From Pseudorhodoplanes sinuspersici (GTDB taxonomy: Bacteria > Pseudomonadota > Alphaproteobacteria > Rhizobiales > Xanthobacteraceae), in assembly GCF_002119765.1 (NCBI RefSeq), contig NZ_CP021112.1:1234501-1298500 (forward strand): a DNA stretch of 64,000 bases, written 5' to 3'. Positions 1-9,982 of the stretch are shown one piece after another (position 1 is the first letter of the stretch; every line of letters begins with the position of its first letter). A program made the position numbers and the translations under genes. The notes below the pieces were generated by a model that worked only from the letters and a program-made list of their open reading frames with translations, made no database searches and was not told the DNA's origin.

Positions 1-448
1 GGCGGCCACCGCGGAAATGCAGCACTGTCGGCGACGGGATGGTCATCTTCGGCACGACATTGGTGTTCGCCTTCAGGAAGCGGAAATGCTCCAGAAACGG
101 ATGATCGTCGGGGAAGTCGAGCTTGCTGACCGTACGGATATTCCTCGCCTTGGTCGCCTTGCCGTGAAACTGGATGCCTTCGGTATGCTCGAACAGTTCA
201 ACGCCGGTGAGACCGGCGAGAAAGTCGAAATGCCAGAATGACCGCCGGAATTCGCCATCGGTGGCGAGCTTCATGCCGGCGTCTTCCTGCTTCTTGATGA
301 GTTTTTTGATTTCCTCGTCTTCCACCGCCTTCAATTGTGCCGCGGTGATATCGCCCTTCTCGAATTTCGCGCGGGCCTCTTTCAGCGGCTCGGTGCGAAG
401 AAAGCTTCCGACCTGATCGGCGCGGAAAGGCGGTTTGGTTCGTTGCAT
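1..448 (-). CDS. MetE-like methyltransferase, partial (cut by left edge)
   Basis: The first 149 residues of a cobalamin-independent methionine synthase-like (UROD/MetE fold) protein are present; the rest lies left of the window. The N-terminus reads MQRTKPPFRADQVGSFLRT, followed by a helical stretch rich in Glu/Lys and the motif KLATDGEFRRSFWHFDF, typical of the single-domain MetE homologues annotated as 5-methyltetrahydropteroyltriglutamate-homocysteine methyltransferase. The start is ATG at 448, with GGGAG about 10 bases upstream. Full MetE has two such domains, and the length here cannot be judged. It lies close to a gene for a tetrahydrofolate-dependent O-demethylase, so a role in disposing of methyl-tetrahydrofolate is a reasonable inference but unproven. 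Confidence 0.75.
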   Translation of the reverse strand, partial: MQRTKPPFRADQVGSFLRTEPLKEARAKFEKGDITAAQLKAVEDEEIKKLIKKQEDAGMKLATDGEFRRSFWHFDFLAGLTGVELFEHTEGIQFHGKATKARNIRTVSKLDFPDDHPFLEHFRFLKANTNVVPKMTIPSPTVLHFRGGR

Positions 449-497
449 CGTGCGTTCACTCCCGTTTTTATGTTTGGATTTTCAGATCACCTCACCG

Positions 498-640
498 TCA
501 TTCCGGGACGGCGCATCGCTGGCAAGTTTACGCAGCCAGCGTAAACTTGGCTGCGTGCGCCGGGCCCGGAATCCAGTTCTTACAAAAAACAGCACTGGAT
601 TCCGGGCTCGCGGGTTTGCACCCGCGCCCCGGAATGACCG
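498..640. repeat. Palindromic intergenic repeat, family A copy 1
   Basis: The outer arms GTCATTCCGGG and CCCGGAATGAC are inverted. Inside them GGAATCCAGT faces ACTGGATTCC. An extra inverted segment near 527-558 (AAGTTTACG/CGTAAACTT) is present only in this copy. The same arms recur at 5242-5343. It fills the space between the MetE-like gene and the GntR gene and contains no credible gene. Confidence 0.8.
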
Positions 641-672
641 GAGAGAATTTCGCAAGCGTCTTTCTCTCCTCC

Positions 673-1440
673 CTAATACCGCGCCGGCACCGGCTTGCGG
701 ATCAGCACCGCACCAGGAACCAGATCACGCGTTCCCTGATTGCGGAATGCCAGTTGCAGATTGCGATGCGCAAGCCGTGCATGTTCGCGCATCAACGATT
801 CAGCTCTTGCCCCTTCACGCTCCTCGATCGCGCGCACCACACAATGATGATGATCCTGCGCGATGGTGAGAATCTGTCTCGCCTCCGGCAGCATGGCCTG
901 CACCATGACAAACCCGCTCGGCGATGCGAAGGGAAGATTCAACGCGCGATCGATCTGTCGCGCAAGCACCGCACTGTCGGCGGCATCGATCAGCAGCGCG
1001 TGGAACTGCCCATTCAATCCGACATATTGGGAGAAGTCGTCGACGGTGAGAGTGGGCTGGCCCACCAATTCGTCGAGTTGGGCCAGCCGTTGCTTCATCT
1101 CGATCAGCACGGAATTGCGCACGCCGCGTTCGGCCGCAAGCCGTGCCGCGAAACCTTCCAGCGTGCCGCGCATTTCAATCGCATCATGGATGTCGCGCTC
1201 GGAGAACGCCTTGACCGCAAAGCCACCGGACGGAATCGCCTCGAGAAATCCTTCTTCTTCGAGACGCACCAGCGCCATGCGGATGGGCGTGCGGGAAATG
1301 CCGAGCCGCTCGACCATCGATAATTCTGAGATGCGGTCGCCCGGTTTCAAGTCACCGGACAGGATCAGGTCGCGCAGCGAGAGCTGCGCTTTGACCGTCT
1401 GTGAAAAGGATCGCTCGTTCTCTGTCGCCGGAGCCGGCAC
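673..1440 (-). CDS. GntR-family regulator with FCD ligand domain
   Basis: A 255-residue transcription factor. Residues about 15-75 form the GntR winged helix (SLRDLILSGDLKPGD, then SELSMVERLGISRTPIRMAL and a wing ending GGFAV). Residues about 95-225 form the all-helical FCD domain that binds small carboxylates or metals in this family. The start is GTG at 1440, chosen because AGGAGG lies six bases upstream. It is divergent from the aromatic O-demethylase gene at 1731, and the gap holds two TGTATACA palindromes, the kind of site FCD regulators bind. It therefore probably controls itself and the demethylase. The inducer is unknown; vanillate or a related aromatic acid is the natural guess. Confidence 0.9.
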   Translation of the reverse strand: MPAPATENERSFSQTVKAQLSLRDLILSGDLKPGDRISELSMVERLGISRTPIRMALVRLEEEGFLEAIPSGGFAVKAFSERDIHDAIEMRGTLEGFAARLAAERGVRNSVLIEMKQRLAQLDELVGQPTLTVDDFSQYVGLNGQFHALLIDAADSAVLARQIDRALNLPFASPSGFVMVQAMLPEARQILTIAQDHHHCVVRAIEEREGARAESLMREHARLAHRNLQLAFRNQGTRDLVPGAVLIRKPVPARY

Positions 1441-1493
1441 CGGTGACCTCCTTTTTCATGCCAGGTCCCCTTGAGGTCCCGTGGAATTCATGC

Positions 1494-1501
1494 TGTATAC
1501 A
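1494..1501. promoter_or_regulatory. Putative GntR operator, box 1 (TGTATACA)
   Basis: A perfect 8-bp palindrome 54 bp upstream of the GntR start codon. An identical box lies at 1610-1617. FCD-type GntR regulators commonly bind TGTATACA-like sites, so this is a likely autoregulatory operator. Confidence 0.6.
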
Positions 1502-1609
1502 ATAGAAACAAGACGGCCGGTGTGTCCATCCGGTTTGTCAAGAAACGGACTTAATTCGACCTAGGGAGAGCGGAACCCGCCAAAAGTCATATAGAGATCG
1601 TCGCATCTC

Positions 1610-1617
1610 TGTATACA
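1610..1617. promoter_or_regulatory. Putative GntR operator, box 2 (TGTATACA)
   Basis: The second copy of the perfect palindrome, 113 bp upstream of the demethylase start at 1731 and 116 bp from box 1. Two exact copies in one 290-bp divergent region are unlikely by chance and suggest that the GntR protein regulates both transcripts. Confidence 0.6.
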
Positions 1618-1643
1618 CCCACGTGCAAATTCCGTCGAAATGA

Positions 1644-3134
<1,491 letters not shown>

Positions 3135-3175
3135 TGCCGGCGTAATCGTCGACGCCAACAGGCTGCGAAAAGGAG

Positions 3176-3206
3176 AAAGCCCCCGTGCGATGCACGGGGG
3201 CTTTTT
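3176..3206 (+). terminator. Intrinsic terminator after ligM
   Basis: A perfect 13-bp stem (AAAGCCCCCGTGC with its complement), a three-base loop GAT, then five T. It lies 42 bp past the ligM stop. Confidence 0.92.
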
Positions 3207-3239
3207 CATTGTGTTTTTTGATCGGAGTCATTCAAAAAA

Positions 3240-3308
3240 TACAGTCGCCCCCGCGAAAGCGGAAGGCCATATTCCAGAACCGTGGTGCCGCTTCGCGGGC
3301 ACGGCAGC
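3240..3308. repeat. Degenerate family B palindromic repeat
   Basis: CCCCCGCGAAAGCGGAAGG...CCGCTTCGCGGGCACGGCAGCGGAT is a decayed version of the CATTCCCGCGAAAGCGGG / GTCCCCGCCTTCGCGGGGAC element found intact at four places further right. It lies just upstream of the cupin gene. Confidence 0.55.
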
Positions 3309-3322
3309 GGATAAGCAAGCTG

Positions 3323-3811
3323 ATGACAGACGCCACTAAGCCAACCGCGCCACTCGCTATCAACGCGAAAGACGCCCCGCCGCGCAGCAAGCCATCGAAC
3401 TATCCCGAGCCCTTCTTCAGCCGCATGTTAAAGCGCGAGAAGCGGCCGCTCGGCGACCTGTTCGGACTGAAGAATTTCGGCGTCAATCTGACAAAGCTCG
3501 CGCCGGGCGGCGAGTCGGCGCTGCTGCACCGGCACAGCAAGCAGGACGAATTCGTCTACATTCTCGAAGGCGAACCGACACTCGTGACCGACCAGGGCGA
3601 AGTGCAGCTTTCACCCGGCCTATGCGCCGGCTTTCCGGCCGCCGGTCTCGCGCATCATCTGGTCAATCGAACGAACCGCGATGTAATCTATCTCGAAATT
3701 GGCGACCGTACGCCCGGCGACGAGGGCAGCTATCCGAACGATGATATCAAGGCCGTGCTGGGTCCGGACGGCAAGTGGATCTTTGCGCATAAGGACGGGC
3801 GAGCATATTGA
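3323..3811 (+). CDS. Cupin-domain protein
   Basis: A 162-residue single-cupin protein. The two cupin motifs are visible: a glycine-rich segment with LLHRHSKQDEFVYILEGEPTL (about residues 67-87), then a second motif with GLCAGFPAAGLAHHLVNRT (about 98-116). His, Glu and His are in the usual metal-binding places. The ATG at 3323 is chosen because the upstream in-frame extension runs through a degenerate repeat and the ligM terminator. Homologues are often annotated as transcriptional regulator-like or sugar-binding cupins, and the substrate cannot be read from sequence. It sits between ligM and pcaG, pointing toward pcaG, with a hairpin repeat at its 3' end. Confidence 0.8.
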   Translation: MTDATKPTAPLAINAKDAPPRSKPSNYPEPFFSRMLKREKRPLGDLFGLKNFGVNLTKLAPGGESALLHRHSKQDEFVYILEGEPTLVTDQGEVQLSPGLCAGFPAAGLAHHLVNRTNRDVIYLEIGDRTPGDEGSYPNDDIKAVLGPDGKWIFAHKDGRAY

Positions 3812-3823
3812 GGGGCATCAACT

Positions 3824-3901
3824 GCGTAGGGTGGGTTAGCCGAAGGCGTAACCCACCGCTGTGCAGATGGTGGGTTACGCTGACGCTAACCCACCCTACG
3901 C
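3824..3901. repeat. Long inverted repeat between convergent cupin and pcaG genes (family D)
   Basis: GCGTAGGGTGGGTTAGC (3824-3840) pairs perfectly with 3885-3901. An inner pair GCGTAACCCACC (3846-3857) matches 3869-3880. The two nested hairpins could act as a bidirectional transcription stop between the convergent genes. TAGGGTGGGTTAGC...GTAACCCACC elements are a familiar intergenic repeat in many proteobacteria. Confidence 0.8.
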
Positions 3902-3917
3902 CTTCAATGAAACAGAC

Positions 3918-4520
3918 TCACACGTCGAAAAACACCGTTTCCTTGTCGCCCTGCATATGGATGTCGAAGCGATAGGTCGAACCGTTTTTCTTCGCGATCA
4001 GCGTGTCGCGGCGATCGGCCGGCACCAGCGCCAGGATCGGGTCATTCCCATTGGCGGCTTCGCCGTCGAAATACAGGCGCGTATAGACCTGACGCAGCAT
4101 GCCGCGACCGAAGATGCAGACCACGACATGCGGCGCCTGCATCGTGCCGTTCGGGCCGGCGACCGGGCCGGGCTTCACGGTGTCGAACGAGAACACGCCG
4201 TCCTTGTCGCAGGCCGATCGGCCGTGGCCTTTGAACGCGGCGTTGGAGAGATTGCGGCTGCCCGGTTCGTTGGAATAGCGGCCCTGCCCGTCGGCCTGCC
4301 AGATTTCCAGCATCGCGTCGGGGATCGGCTTGCCGTCGCCGTCATAGATGCCGCCTTCAATGCGAATGCGATCGCCGATGACATCGGCGGTGATCAGATT
4401 GTCGCCGATCGTTTCCTTCCAGGCATAATGACCGTTCGGGTCCCATTTGGCGCGGCCCTTCGGCGTCAGGCCATAGGCATAGAACGGGCCGACGGTCTGG
4501 GATGGGGTGAGTTCAGACAT
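3918..4520 (-). CDS. pcaG: Protocatechuate 3,4-dioxygenase, alpha subunit
   Basis: A 200-residue intradiol dioxygenase alpha chain. With PcaH it opens protocatechuate between its hydroxyls, giving 3-carboxy-cis,cis-muconate, the first step of the beta-ketoadipate pathway. Visible hallmarks are TPSQTVGPFYAYGL at the N-terminus, DAMLEIWQADGQGRY in the middle, and the AP(H)VVVCIFGRGMLRQVYTRLYF strand. As expected for the alpha chain it lacks the full iron-binding Tyr/Tyr/His/His set, which is in PcaH. Its ATG overlaps the last base of the pcaH TGA stop (TGATG), so the two subunits are translationally coupled and can be made in equal amounts. Confidence 0.96.
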   Translation of the reverse strand: MSELTPSQTVGPFYAYGLTPKGRAKWDPNGHYAWKETIGDNLITADVIGDRIRIEGGIYDGDGKPIPDAMLEIWQADGQGRYSNEPGSRNLSNAAFKGHGRSACDKDGVFSFDTVKPGPVAGPNGTMQAPHVVVCIFGRGMLRQVYTRLYFDGEAANGNDPILALVPADRRDTLIAKKNGSTYRFDIHMQGDKETVFFDV

Positions 4521-5221
4521 CAGTGCATATCCTCAGGAGTCTTGTCGCGGCCGCGCAGAACGATATCGAAGCGGAAGCAGAGCGCCCAGTCCGGAATGGT
4601 GTTTTCAAGATCGAAGGTCGAGACCATGCGGGCACGATCGCGCTCGTCGGTCACCGAATTGAAGATCGGATCGAACGGGAACAGATAATCGCCCGGGAAA
4701 TACATCTGCGTGACGAGACGCGACAGGAACGAATGCCCGAACACCGAGAAGTGGATGTGGTTCGGCCGCCAGGCATTGTAATGGTTGCCCCACGGATAGG
4801 CGCCCGGCTTGATGGTGATGAATTTGTAATAGCCGTTCTTGTCGGTGACGGTGCGGCCCGCGCCGGTGAAATTCGGATCGAGCGGCGCCGGATGCTGGTC
4901 GACCAGATGCACATAGCGGCCGCAGGCATTGGCCTGCCACAGCTCGACCAGTGAATCGGCGACCGGGCGCTTGTCTTCATCGAGCACATAGCCATGCACG
5001 ATGATGCGTTCGCCGAGCGGCTCGCCGGGAAACTGCTTGGTCAGATCGTTGTCGTTTTCCTCGATGGCATTGTGGCCGTAGATCGGCCCGGTCATCTCCG
5101 ACAAGGTATGCGGCATCAGGATCAGCGGCTTGGTCGGCGAGCGCTTCACCGTGCTCTTGTAGTCCGGCGTCAAATGCTTCGGGTAAGCGCTGAGGCCGTC
5201 CCGCGGGTAGATCAAAGACAT
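4520..5221 (-). CDS. pcaH: Protocatechuate 3,4-dioxygenase, beta subunit
   Basis: A 233-residue catalytic chain. The Fe(III) ligands are all present with exact family spacing: Tyr103, Tyr142, His155 and His157, which correspond to Tyr408, Tyr447, His460 and His462 of the Pseudomonas putida enzyme. They lie in GRYVH, AYPWGNHYNAWRPNHIHFS. The length matches the family (about 235). The start is ATG at 5221, after a GGGAAACG stretch that is a modest ribosome site. It is downstream of pcaF on the same strand, with a family A palindromic repeat in between, and overlaps pcaG by one base. Confidence 0.97.
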   Translation of the reverse strand: MSLIYPRDGLSAYPKHLTPDYKSTVKRSPTKPLILMPHTLSEMTGPIYGHNAIEENDNDLTKQFPGEPLGERIIVHGYVLDEDKRPVADSLVELWQANACGRYVHLVDQHPAPLDPNFTGAGRTVTDKNGYYKFITIKPGAYPWGNHYNAWRPNHIHFSVFGHSFLSRLVTQMYFPGDYLFPFDPIFNSVTDERDRARMVSTFDLENTIPDWALCFRFDIVLRGRDKTPEDMH

Positions 5222-5241
5222 CTTGTTCGTTTCCCTTTTTA

Positions 5242-5343
5242 GTCATTCCGGGACGCTGCGAAGTAGCGGACCCGGAATCCAGATAAATACTCACCCCTCA
5301 CTGGATTCCGGGTTCGCTCGCCTTGCTCGCGCCCCGGAATGAC
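5242..5343. repeat. Palindromic intergenic repeat, family A copy 2
   Basis: The arms GTCATTCCGGG and CCCGGAATGAC enclose a second inverted pair, GGAATCCAG and CTGGATTCC. It occupies almost the whole gap between pcaF and pcaH and would fold into a long hairpin in the pca transcript. Confidence 0.8.
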
Positions 5344-5351
5344 AGCAGATC

Positions 5352-6560
<1,209 letters not shown>

Positions 6561-6629
6561 CTTGATATGCCTTTCTTCCAACCTCCCAGAACGAGGAGGC
6601 AGAAACCCTTCGCTTCATATGGTGGCGCG

Positions 6630-7400
6630 CTAAGCCGCCTCGCCGTGGGCCCGCGCAGTCCGGGCATGCAATTCGCGCAAGACAGTCAGTTCCTTTTCAG
6701 TCGGCGCCGGCGTCTCCGCGACCTCGTCCGCGTATTTCACGGTCCAGCCGGTCGCATCCTGGATCTGCTCACGCGTGACGCCCGGATGAATCGATGTCAC
6801 CGTCATTTCCTTGGTGACGGGATCGGGCTCGAACACGCACAGATCAGTGACGAGCTTGGTCGGGCCTTTGGTCTTCACACCAAGGCGCTCGCGATGATCG
6901 CCGCCCTCGCCATAGCCAAGCGAGGTGACGAAATCGAGCTTCTCGACGAACGAGCGTTTGCCCTGCGCCATGATGATGAAGATCTCGCCGCAGCTCGTCG
7001 CGATCTCCGGCGCGCCGCCGCCACCCGGCAGACGCACCTTCGGCTTGTCGTAAGGACCGACAACCGTTGTGTTGAGATTGGCGTATTTGTCGATCTGCGC
7101 GCCGCCGAGAAAGCCGACGGTGATGCGGCCGCCCTGCAGCCAGTAGCGAAACATCTCCGGCACCGACACCGTGGTCAGCGCGGTCTCGCACAACTCGCCG
7201 TCACCGATCGAAAGCGGCAGCACGGTCGGTTTGGTCGCCAGCGTGCCGGATTCGTAGATCAGCGTGATGTCCGGCGCATGGGTCAGGCGCGCGAGATTGG
7301 CGGCGGCCGACGGCATGCCGATGCCGACGAAGGTCACGTCGCTGTTCCTGAGCGCGCGCGCCGCGGCGATGGTCATCATTTCATTGGGCTTGTAATTCAT
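6630..7400 (-). CDS. pcaJ: 3-oxoadipate CoA-transferase, beta subunit (GctB-like)
   Basis: A 256-residue family I CoA-transferase subunit of the glutaconate-CoA-transferase-like type. The likely thioester-forming Glu is in YESGTLATKP (Glu50 from this start), matching Glu54 of Acidaminococcus GctB. A glycine-rich GGGGAPEIATSCGE segment follows. With PcaI it moves CoA from succinyl-CoA to beta-ketoadipate. The start could also be GTG at 7409, which overlaps the pcaI stop by four bases. I prefer ATG at 7400 because GGAG lies eight bases before it. The product feeds PcaF immediately downstream. Confidence 0.9.
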   Translation of the reverse strand: MNYKPNEMMTIAAARALRNSDVTFVGIGMPSAAANLARLTHAPDITLIYESGTLATKPTVLPLSIGDGELCETALTTVSVPEMFRYWLQGGRITVGFLGGAQIDKYANLNTTVVGPYDKPKVRLPGGGGAPEIATSCGEIFIIMAQGKRSFVEKLDFVTSLGYGEGGDHRERLGVKTKGPTKLVTDLCVFEPDPVTKEMTVTSIHPGVTREQIQDATGWTVKYADEVAETPAPTEKELTVLRELHARTARAHGEAA

Positions 7401-7405
7401 CGCAC

Positions 7406-8266
7406 TCACTCCGCTGCCGTCCGCAGGCCTTCGACATGACGGGCGAAATCCTCAGGCGTCTTGTTGAGGACATTCTCCTTCATCCAGGCGAGGAACGTGT
7501 CGCGCTCGCGCGCGATGCCGTCCCATTGCTTGTAGAAAGCGTTGAAGCGCTTGTAATAGCCCTGCGCATAGGACGGGAACGCGCCACCCGGCACGACCGC
7601 AATCGCGCCCAGCGCCCAGCTTGGGATGATCACCGCGTTGAGATTGCGCGGACCGAAATCGTCGACGATCTCTTCCACCGTCACGATCGACTTCTTCGCC
7701 GCCAGCACGGCTTCCTTCTGCACGCCGAGAATGCCTTCAAGAAGGACATTGCCTTCCTTGTCGGCGCGCAGCGCGTGGATCACCGCAACGTCGGGACGAT
7801 GTGCCGGAACGGTCGCAAGTCGCTCGCCGGTGTAAGGACAGTCGATGAACTTGATCGCCGGATTCACCTTCGGCAGATCGGTGCCGATGTAACCGCGAAA
7901 TACGGTAAACGGCAGACCGGCCGCGCCGGCCGCGTAGGCGTTGGCCATCGCTGCATGCGAATGCTCGACGATCTCGAGCTTGTTCGGCCAGCCCTTCTCG
8001 ACCGCATCGCGCAGGCGATGCAGCGAACCGACGCCGGGATTGCCGCCCCAGGAGAAGATGAGCTTGTCGGCGCAGCCCATGCCGATCATCTGATCGTAGA
8101 TCAGATCCGGGGTCATGCGCAGAAGCGTCAGATGCTTCTTGCCCTGGCGGATGATTTCGTGGCCCGCGGCATGCGGGATCAGGTGAGTGAAGCCTTCCAT
8201 CGCAACCGTATCGCCATCCTTGATGGTCGATTGCACGGCTTCGGCGAGCGACATAACACGCGACAT
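7406..8266 (-). CDS. pcaI: 3-oxoadipate CoA-transferase, alpha subunit (GctA-like)
   Basis: A 286-residue family I CoA-transferase alpha subunit. Typical features are the N-terminal VAMEGFTHLIPHAAGHEII segment, a glycine-rich FSWGGNPGVGS loop around residue 90, and DVAVIHALRADKEGNV. It resembles the larger glutaconate-type alpha chains rather than the short classical PcaI (about 230). The start ATG at 8266 (MSRVMSLAEA) has GAGGA about ten bases upstream; an upstream in-frame start would add 15 residues. It is first in the order pcaI-pcaJ-pcaF-pcaH-pcaG and overlaps pcaJ. Confidence 0.9.
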   Translation of the reverse strand: MSRVMSLAEAVQSTIKDGDTVAMEGFTHLIPHAAGHEIIRQGKKHLTLLRMTPDLIYDQMIGMGCADKLIFSWGGNPGVGSLHRLRDAVEKGWPNKLEIVEHSHAAMANAYAAGAAGLPFTVFRGYIGTDLPKVNPAIKFIDCPYTGERLATVPAHRPDVAVIHALRADKEGNVLLEGILGVQKEAVLAAKKSIVTVEEIVDDFGPRNLNAVIIPSWALGAIAVVPGGAFPSYAQGYYKRFNAFYKQWDGIARERDTFLAWMKENVLNKTPEDFARHVEGLRTAAE

Positions 8267-8383
8267 ATCAGCGGATTCCTCGTGCGCAGACCTACGCACA
8301 AATATTTTCATTTTTCAATTTACGGAGCCGGTCTGGAGGGCTCAAATGCCAGCGAATCCCGCTCAAGTCCAATACTTTACGGC

Positions 8384-8851
8384 ATGCATGCCATGACCCT
8401 GATCTCCTCAGAACCGATCCTTCGCATTACCGCCGAACTGGCCGATATCCTGCATTTTGGGAAGACGCCCATCGGCGAACGGCGGGTCATCAACATCCTG
8501 GGTGGCACGGTCGAAGGCCCGAAATTGACGGGCAAAATTTTACCCGGCGGCGCCGACTGGCAATTCATCCGGGCGGATGGCGCAGCCCATGTCGAGGCGC
8601 GCTATACGATCGAGAGCGATACTGGCGCCTATATTCTGGTCAGCAGCGAGGGTGTCCGGCACGGGCCGCCCGACGTGCTGGCACGATTGTTGACCGGCGA
8701 AACCGTCGACCCGTCGCTTTATTATTTCCGCACTGCAATGCGATTTGAAACTGGCGACCAAACGCTCGACTGGATGAATCGCGTGATCGCGATTGCCCGT
8801 GGGCAGCGGGAAAGAAATGCCGTCAAGCTTGATGTTTATGAGGTTTTGTAA
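8384..8851 (+). CDS. DUF3237 family protein
   Basis: A small protein (155 residues from ATG 8384, 152 from ATG 8393) matching the DUF3237 beta-barrel family: an N-terminal ILRITAELA strand, GERRVINILGGTVEGPKLTGKILPGGADWQ, then HVEARYTIESDTGAYILVSSEGVRHGP. The family has no established biochemical function. It is divergent from pcaI, about 120 bp away, and followed by a repeat. DUF3237 genes often lie in aromatic or acyl-CoA catabolic neighbourhoods, but nothing here defines a role. Confidence 0.85.
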   Translation: MHAMTLISSEPILRITAELADILHFGKTPIGERRVINILGGTVEGPKLTGKILPGGADWQFIRADGAAHVEARYTIESDTGAYILVSSEGVRHGPPDVLARLLTGETVDPSLYYFRTAMRFETGDQTLDWMNRVIAIARGQRERNAVKLDVYEVL

Positions 8852-8867
8852 GCAAGCCACGTGCTCG

Positions 8868-9031
8868 ATCACCCTCCCCTGGAGGGGGAGGGTCGGCGCG
8901 CATGGAACACAAGTGAGATGCGCGACGGGGTGGGGTGACCCTTCGGGGCAAATCATGTGCGCCACTCACCCCACCCCGCTCACCCGTCGCTTCGCTCCGG
9001 CGAGCGACCCTCCCCCTCCAGGGGAGGGTAA
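8868..9031. repeat. Family C palindromic repeat (CCCTCCCCT...AGGGGAGGG)
   Basis: ACCCTCCCCTGGAGGGGGAG at 8871 is mirrored by CTCCCCCTCCAGGGGAGGGT ending near 9030. Between them lies a purine/pyrimidine-biased segment with CACCCCACCCCG. The whole unit can fold on itself. It fills most of the gap before the crotonase gene. Confidence 0.75.
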
Positions 9032-9082
9032 AGCTCCATACCTGCAAGGATGGGGCTTGACCCGGGCCGTCATTTCGGGAAT

Positions 9083-9101
9083 TTGTTGTCAAAGACAACA
9101 A
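9083..9101. promoter_or_regulatory. Perfect 19-bp palindrome upstream of the crotonase operon
   Basis: TTGTTGTC-AAA-GACAACAA, with no mismatch, ends 39 bp before the crotonase start at 9141. Its size, symmetry and place fit an operator for a dimeric regulator such as a MarR or IclR protein. The regulator is not identified. Confidence 0.55.
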
Positions 9102-9140
9102 TTATCCGGCTGGCCGGCCAGGCCAGCCTCGTAGGGACCA

Positions 9141-9947
9141 ATGCCAAGGATCAAGCTCGATATTCCCGGCCTTCCGACGGCCGTCACCGCCGAACGTGAC
9201 GGCGATATCGGCTTTCTAAAGCTGTCGCGGCCGGAAAAGCGCAACGCGCTCAACGATACGCTGGTCAACGGTATCGAGACCTATTTCGCCGGGCTGCCGG
9301 AGGATATCCGGGCGGTCGTCCTGTATGGCGAAGGCGATCATTTTTCGGCCGGGCTCGATCTTTCGGAACTGACGGTGCGCAACACCGTCGAGTCGGTGCA
9401 TCACTCACGCAACTGGCATCGCGTGTTCGATCTGTTTGAATTCGGCAAGGTGCCGGTGATCGCCGTGCTGCATGGCGCAGTTGTCGGCGGCGGGCTCGAA
9501 ATCGCCGCGGCCTGCCATGTCCGGGTGTCGGAAAAGTCGGCCTATTATGCGCTGCCGGAAGGTGTGCGCGGCATCTATGTCGGCGGCGGCGGTTCGGTGC
9601 GCATTCCGCGGCTGATCGGCGCATCGCGAATGATGGACATGATGCTGACCGGCCGCACCTATGGCGCCGAGGAAGGCCTTGCGCTCGGGCTGTCGCATTA
9701 TCTTGTCGAGAATGGCGCCGGCCTCGACAAAGGCATCGAACTTGCGCAGCGCGTTGCGGCGAATACGCGCATGACCAATTATGCCGTGATGCATGCGCTA
9801 CCGCGCATCGCCGATATCGACCGGCCCGGCGGCTATATGATGGAATCGTTGATGGCCGCGATTGCGTCCGGAAGCGACGAGGCTCAATCGCGCCTGAAGG
9901 ACTTTTTGGAAAAACGAGCGCCGAAAGCCCTGCACAACAAGGGCTGA
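9141..9947 (+). CDS. Crotonase-family enoyl-CoA hydratase
   Basis: A 268-residue crotonase. The oxyanion-hole segments are HFSAGLDL (residues 67-74) and GAVVGGGLE (112-120). An acidic residue is kept at ALPEGVRG (Glu140), with Arg and a glycine run (YVGGGGS) after it. It would hydrate a cinnamoyl-CoA double bond; a hydratase-lyase activity yielding an aldehyde is also possible and cannot be excluded by eye. It heads a forward block with a feruloyl-CoA-synthase-like ligase 35 bp downstream, then thiolase, dehydrogenase and thioesterase. The start ATG at 9141 follows GTAGGGA. A perfect palindrome upstream suggests regulation. Confidence 0.88.
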   Translation: MPRIKLDIPGLPTAVTAERDGDIGFLKLSRPEKRNALNDTLVNGIETYFAGLPEDIRAVVLYGEGDHFSAGLDLSELTVRNTVESVHHSRNWHRVFDLFEFGKVPVIAVLHGAVVGGGLEIAAACHVRVSEKSAYYALPEGVRGIYVGGGGSVRIPRLIGASRMMDMMLTGRTYGAEEGLALGLSHYLVENGAGLDKGIELAQRVAANTRMTNYAVMHALPRIADIDRPGGYMMESLMAAIASGSDEAQSRLKDFLEKRAPKALHNKG

Positions 9948-9982
9948 CAAAAAAATAATGGCGCCGAACAGGGTGGAAACAA

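Noticed and set aside
8282-8299. GTGCG-n8-CGCAC inverted repeat between pcaI and the DUF3237 gene
   Set aside because: Only 5-bp arms in GC-rich DNA, no second copy and no known match, so not counted as an operator.
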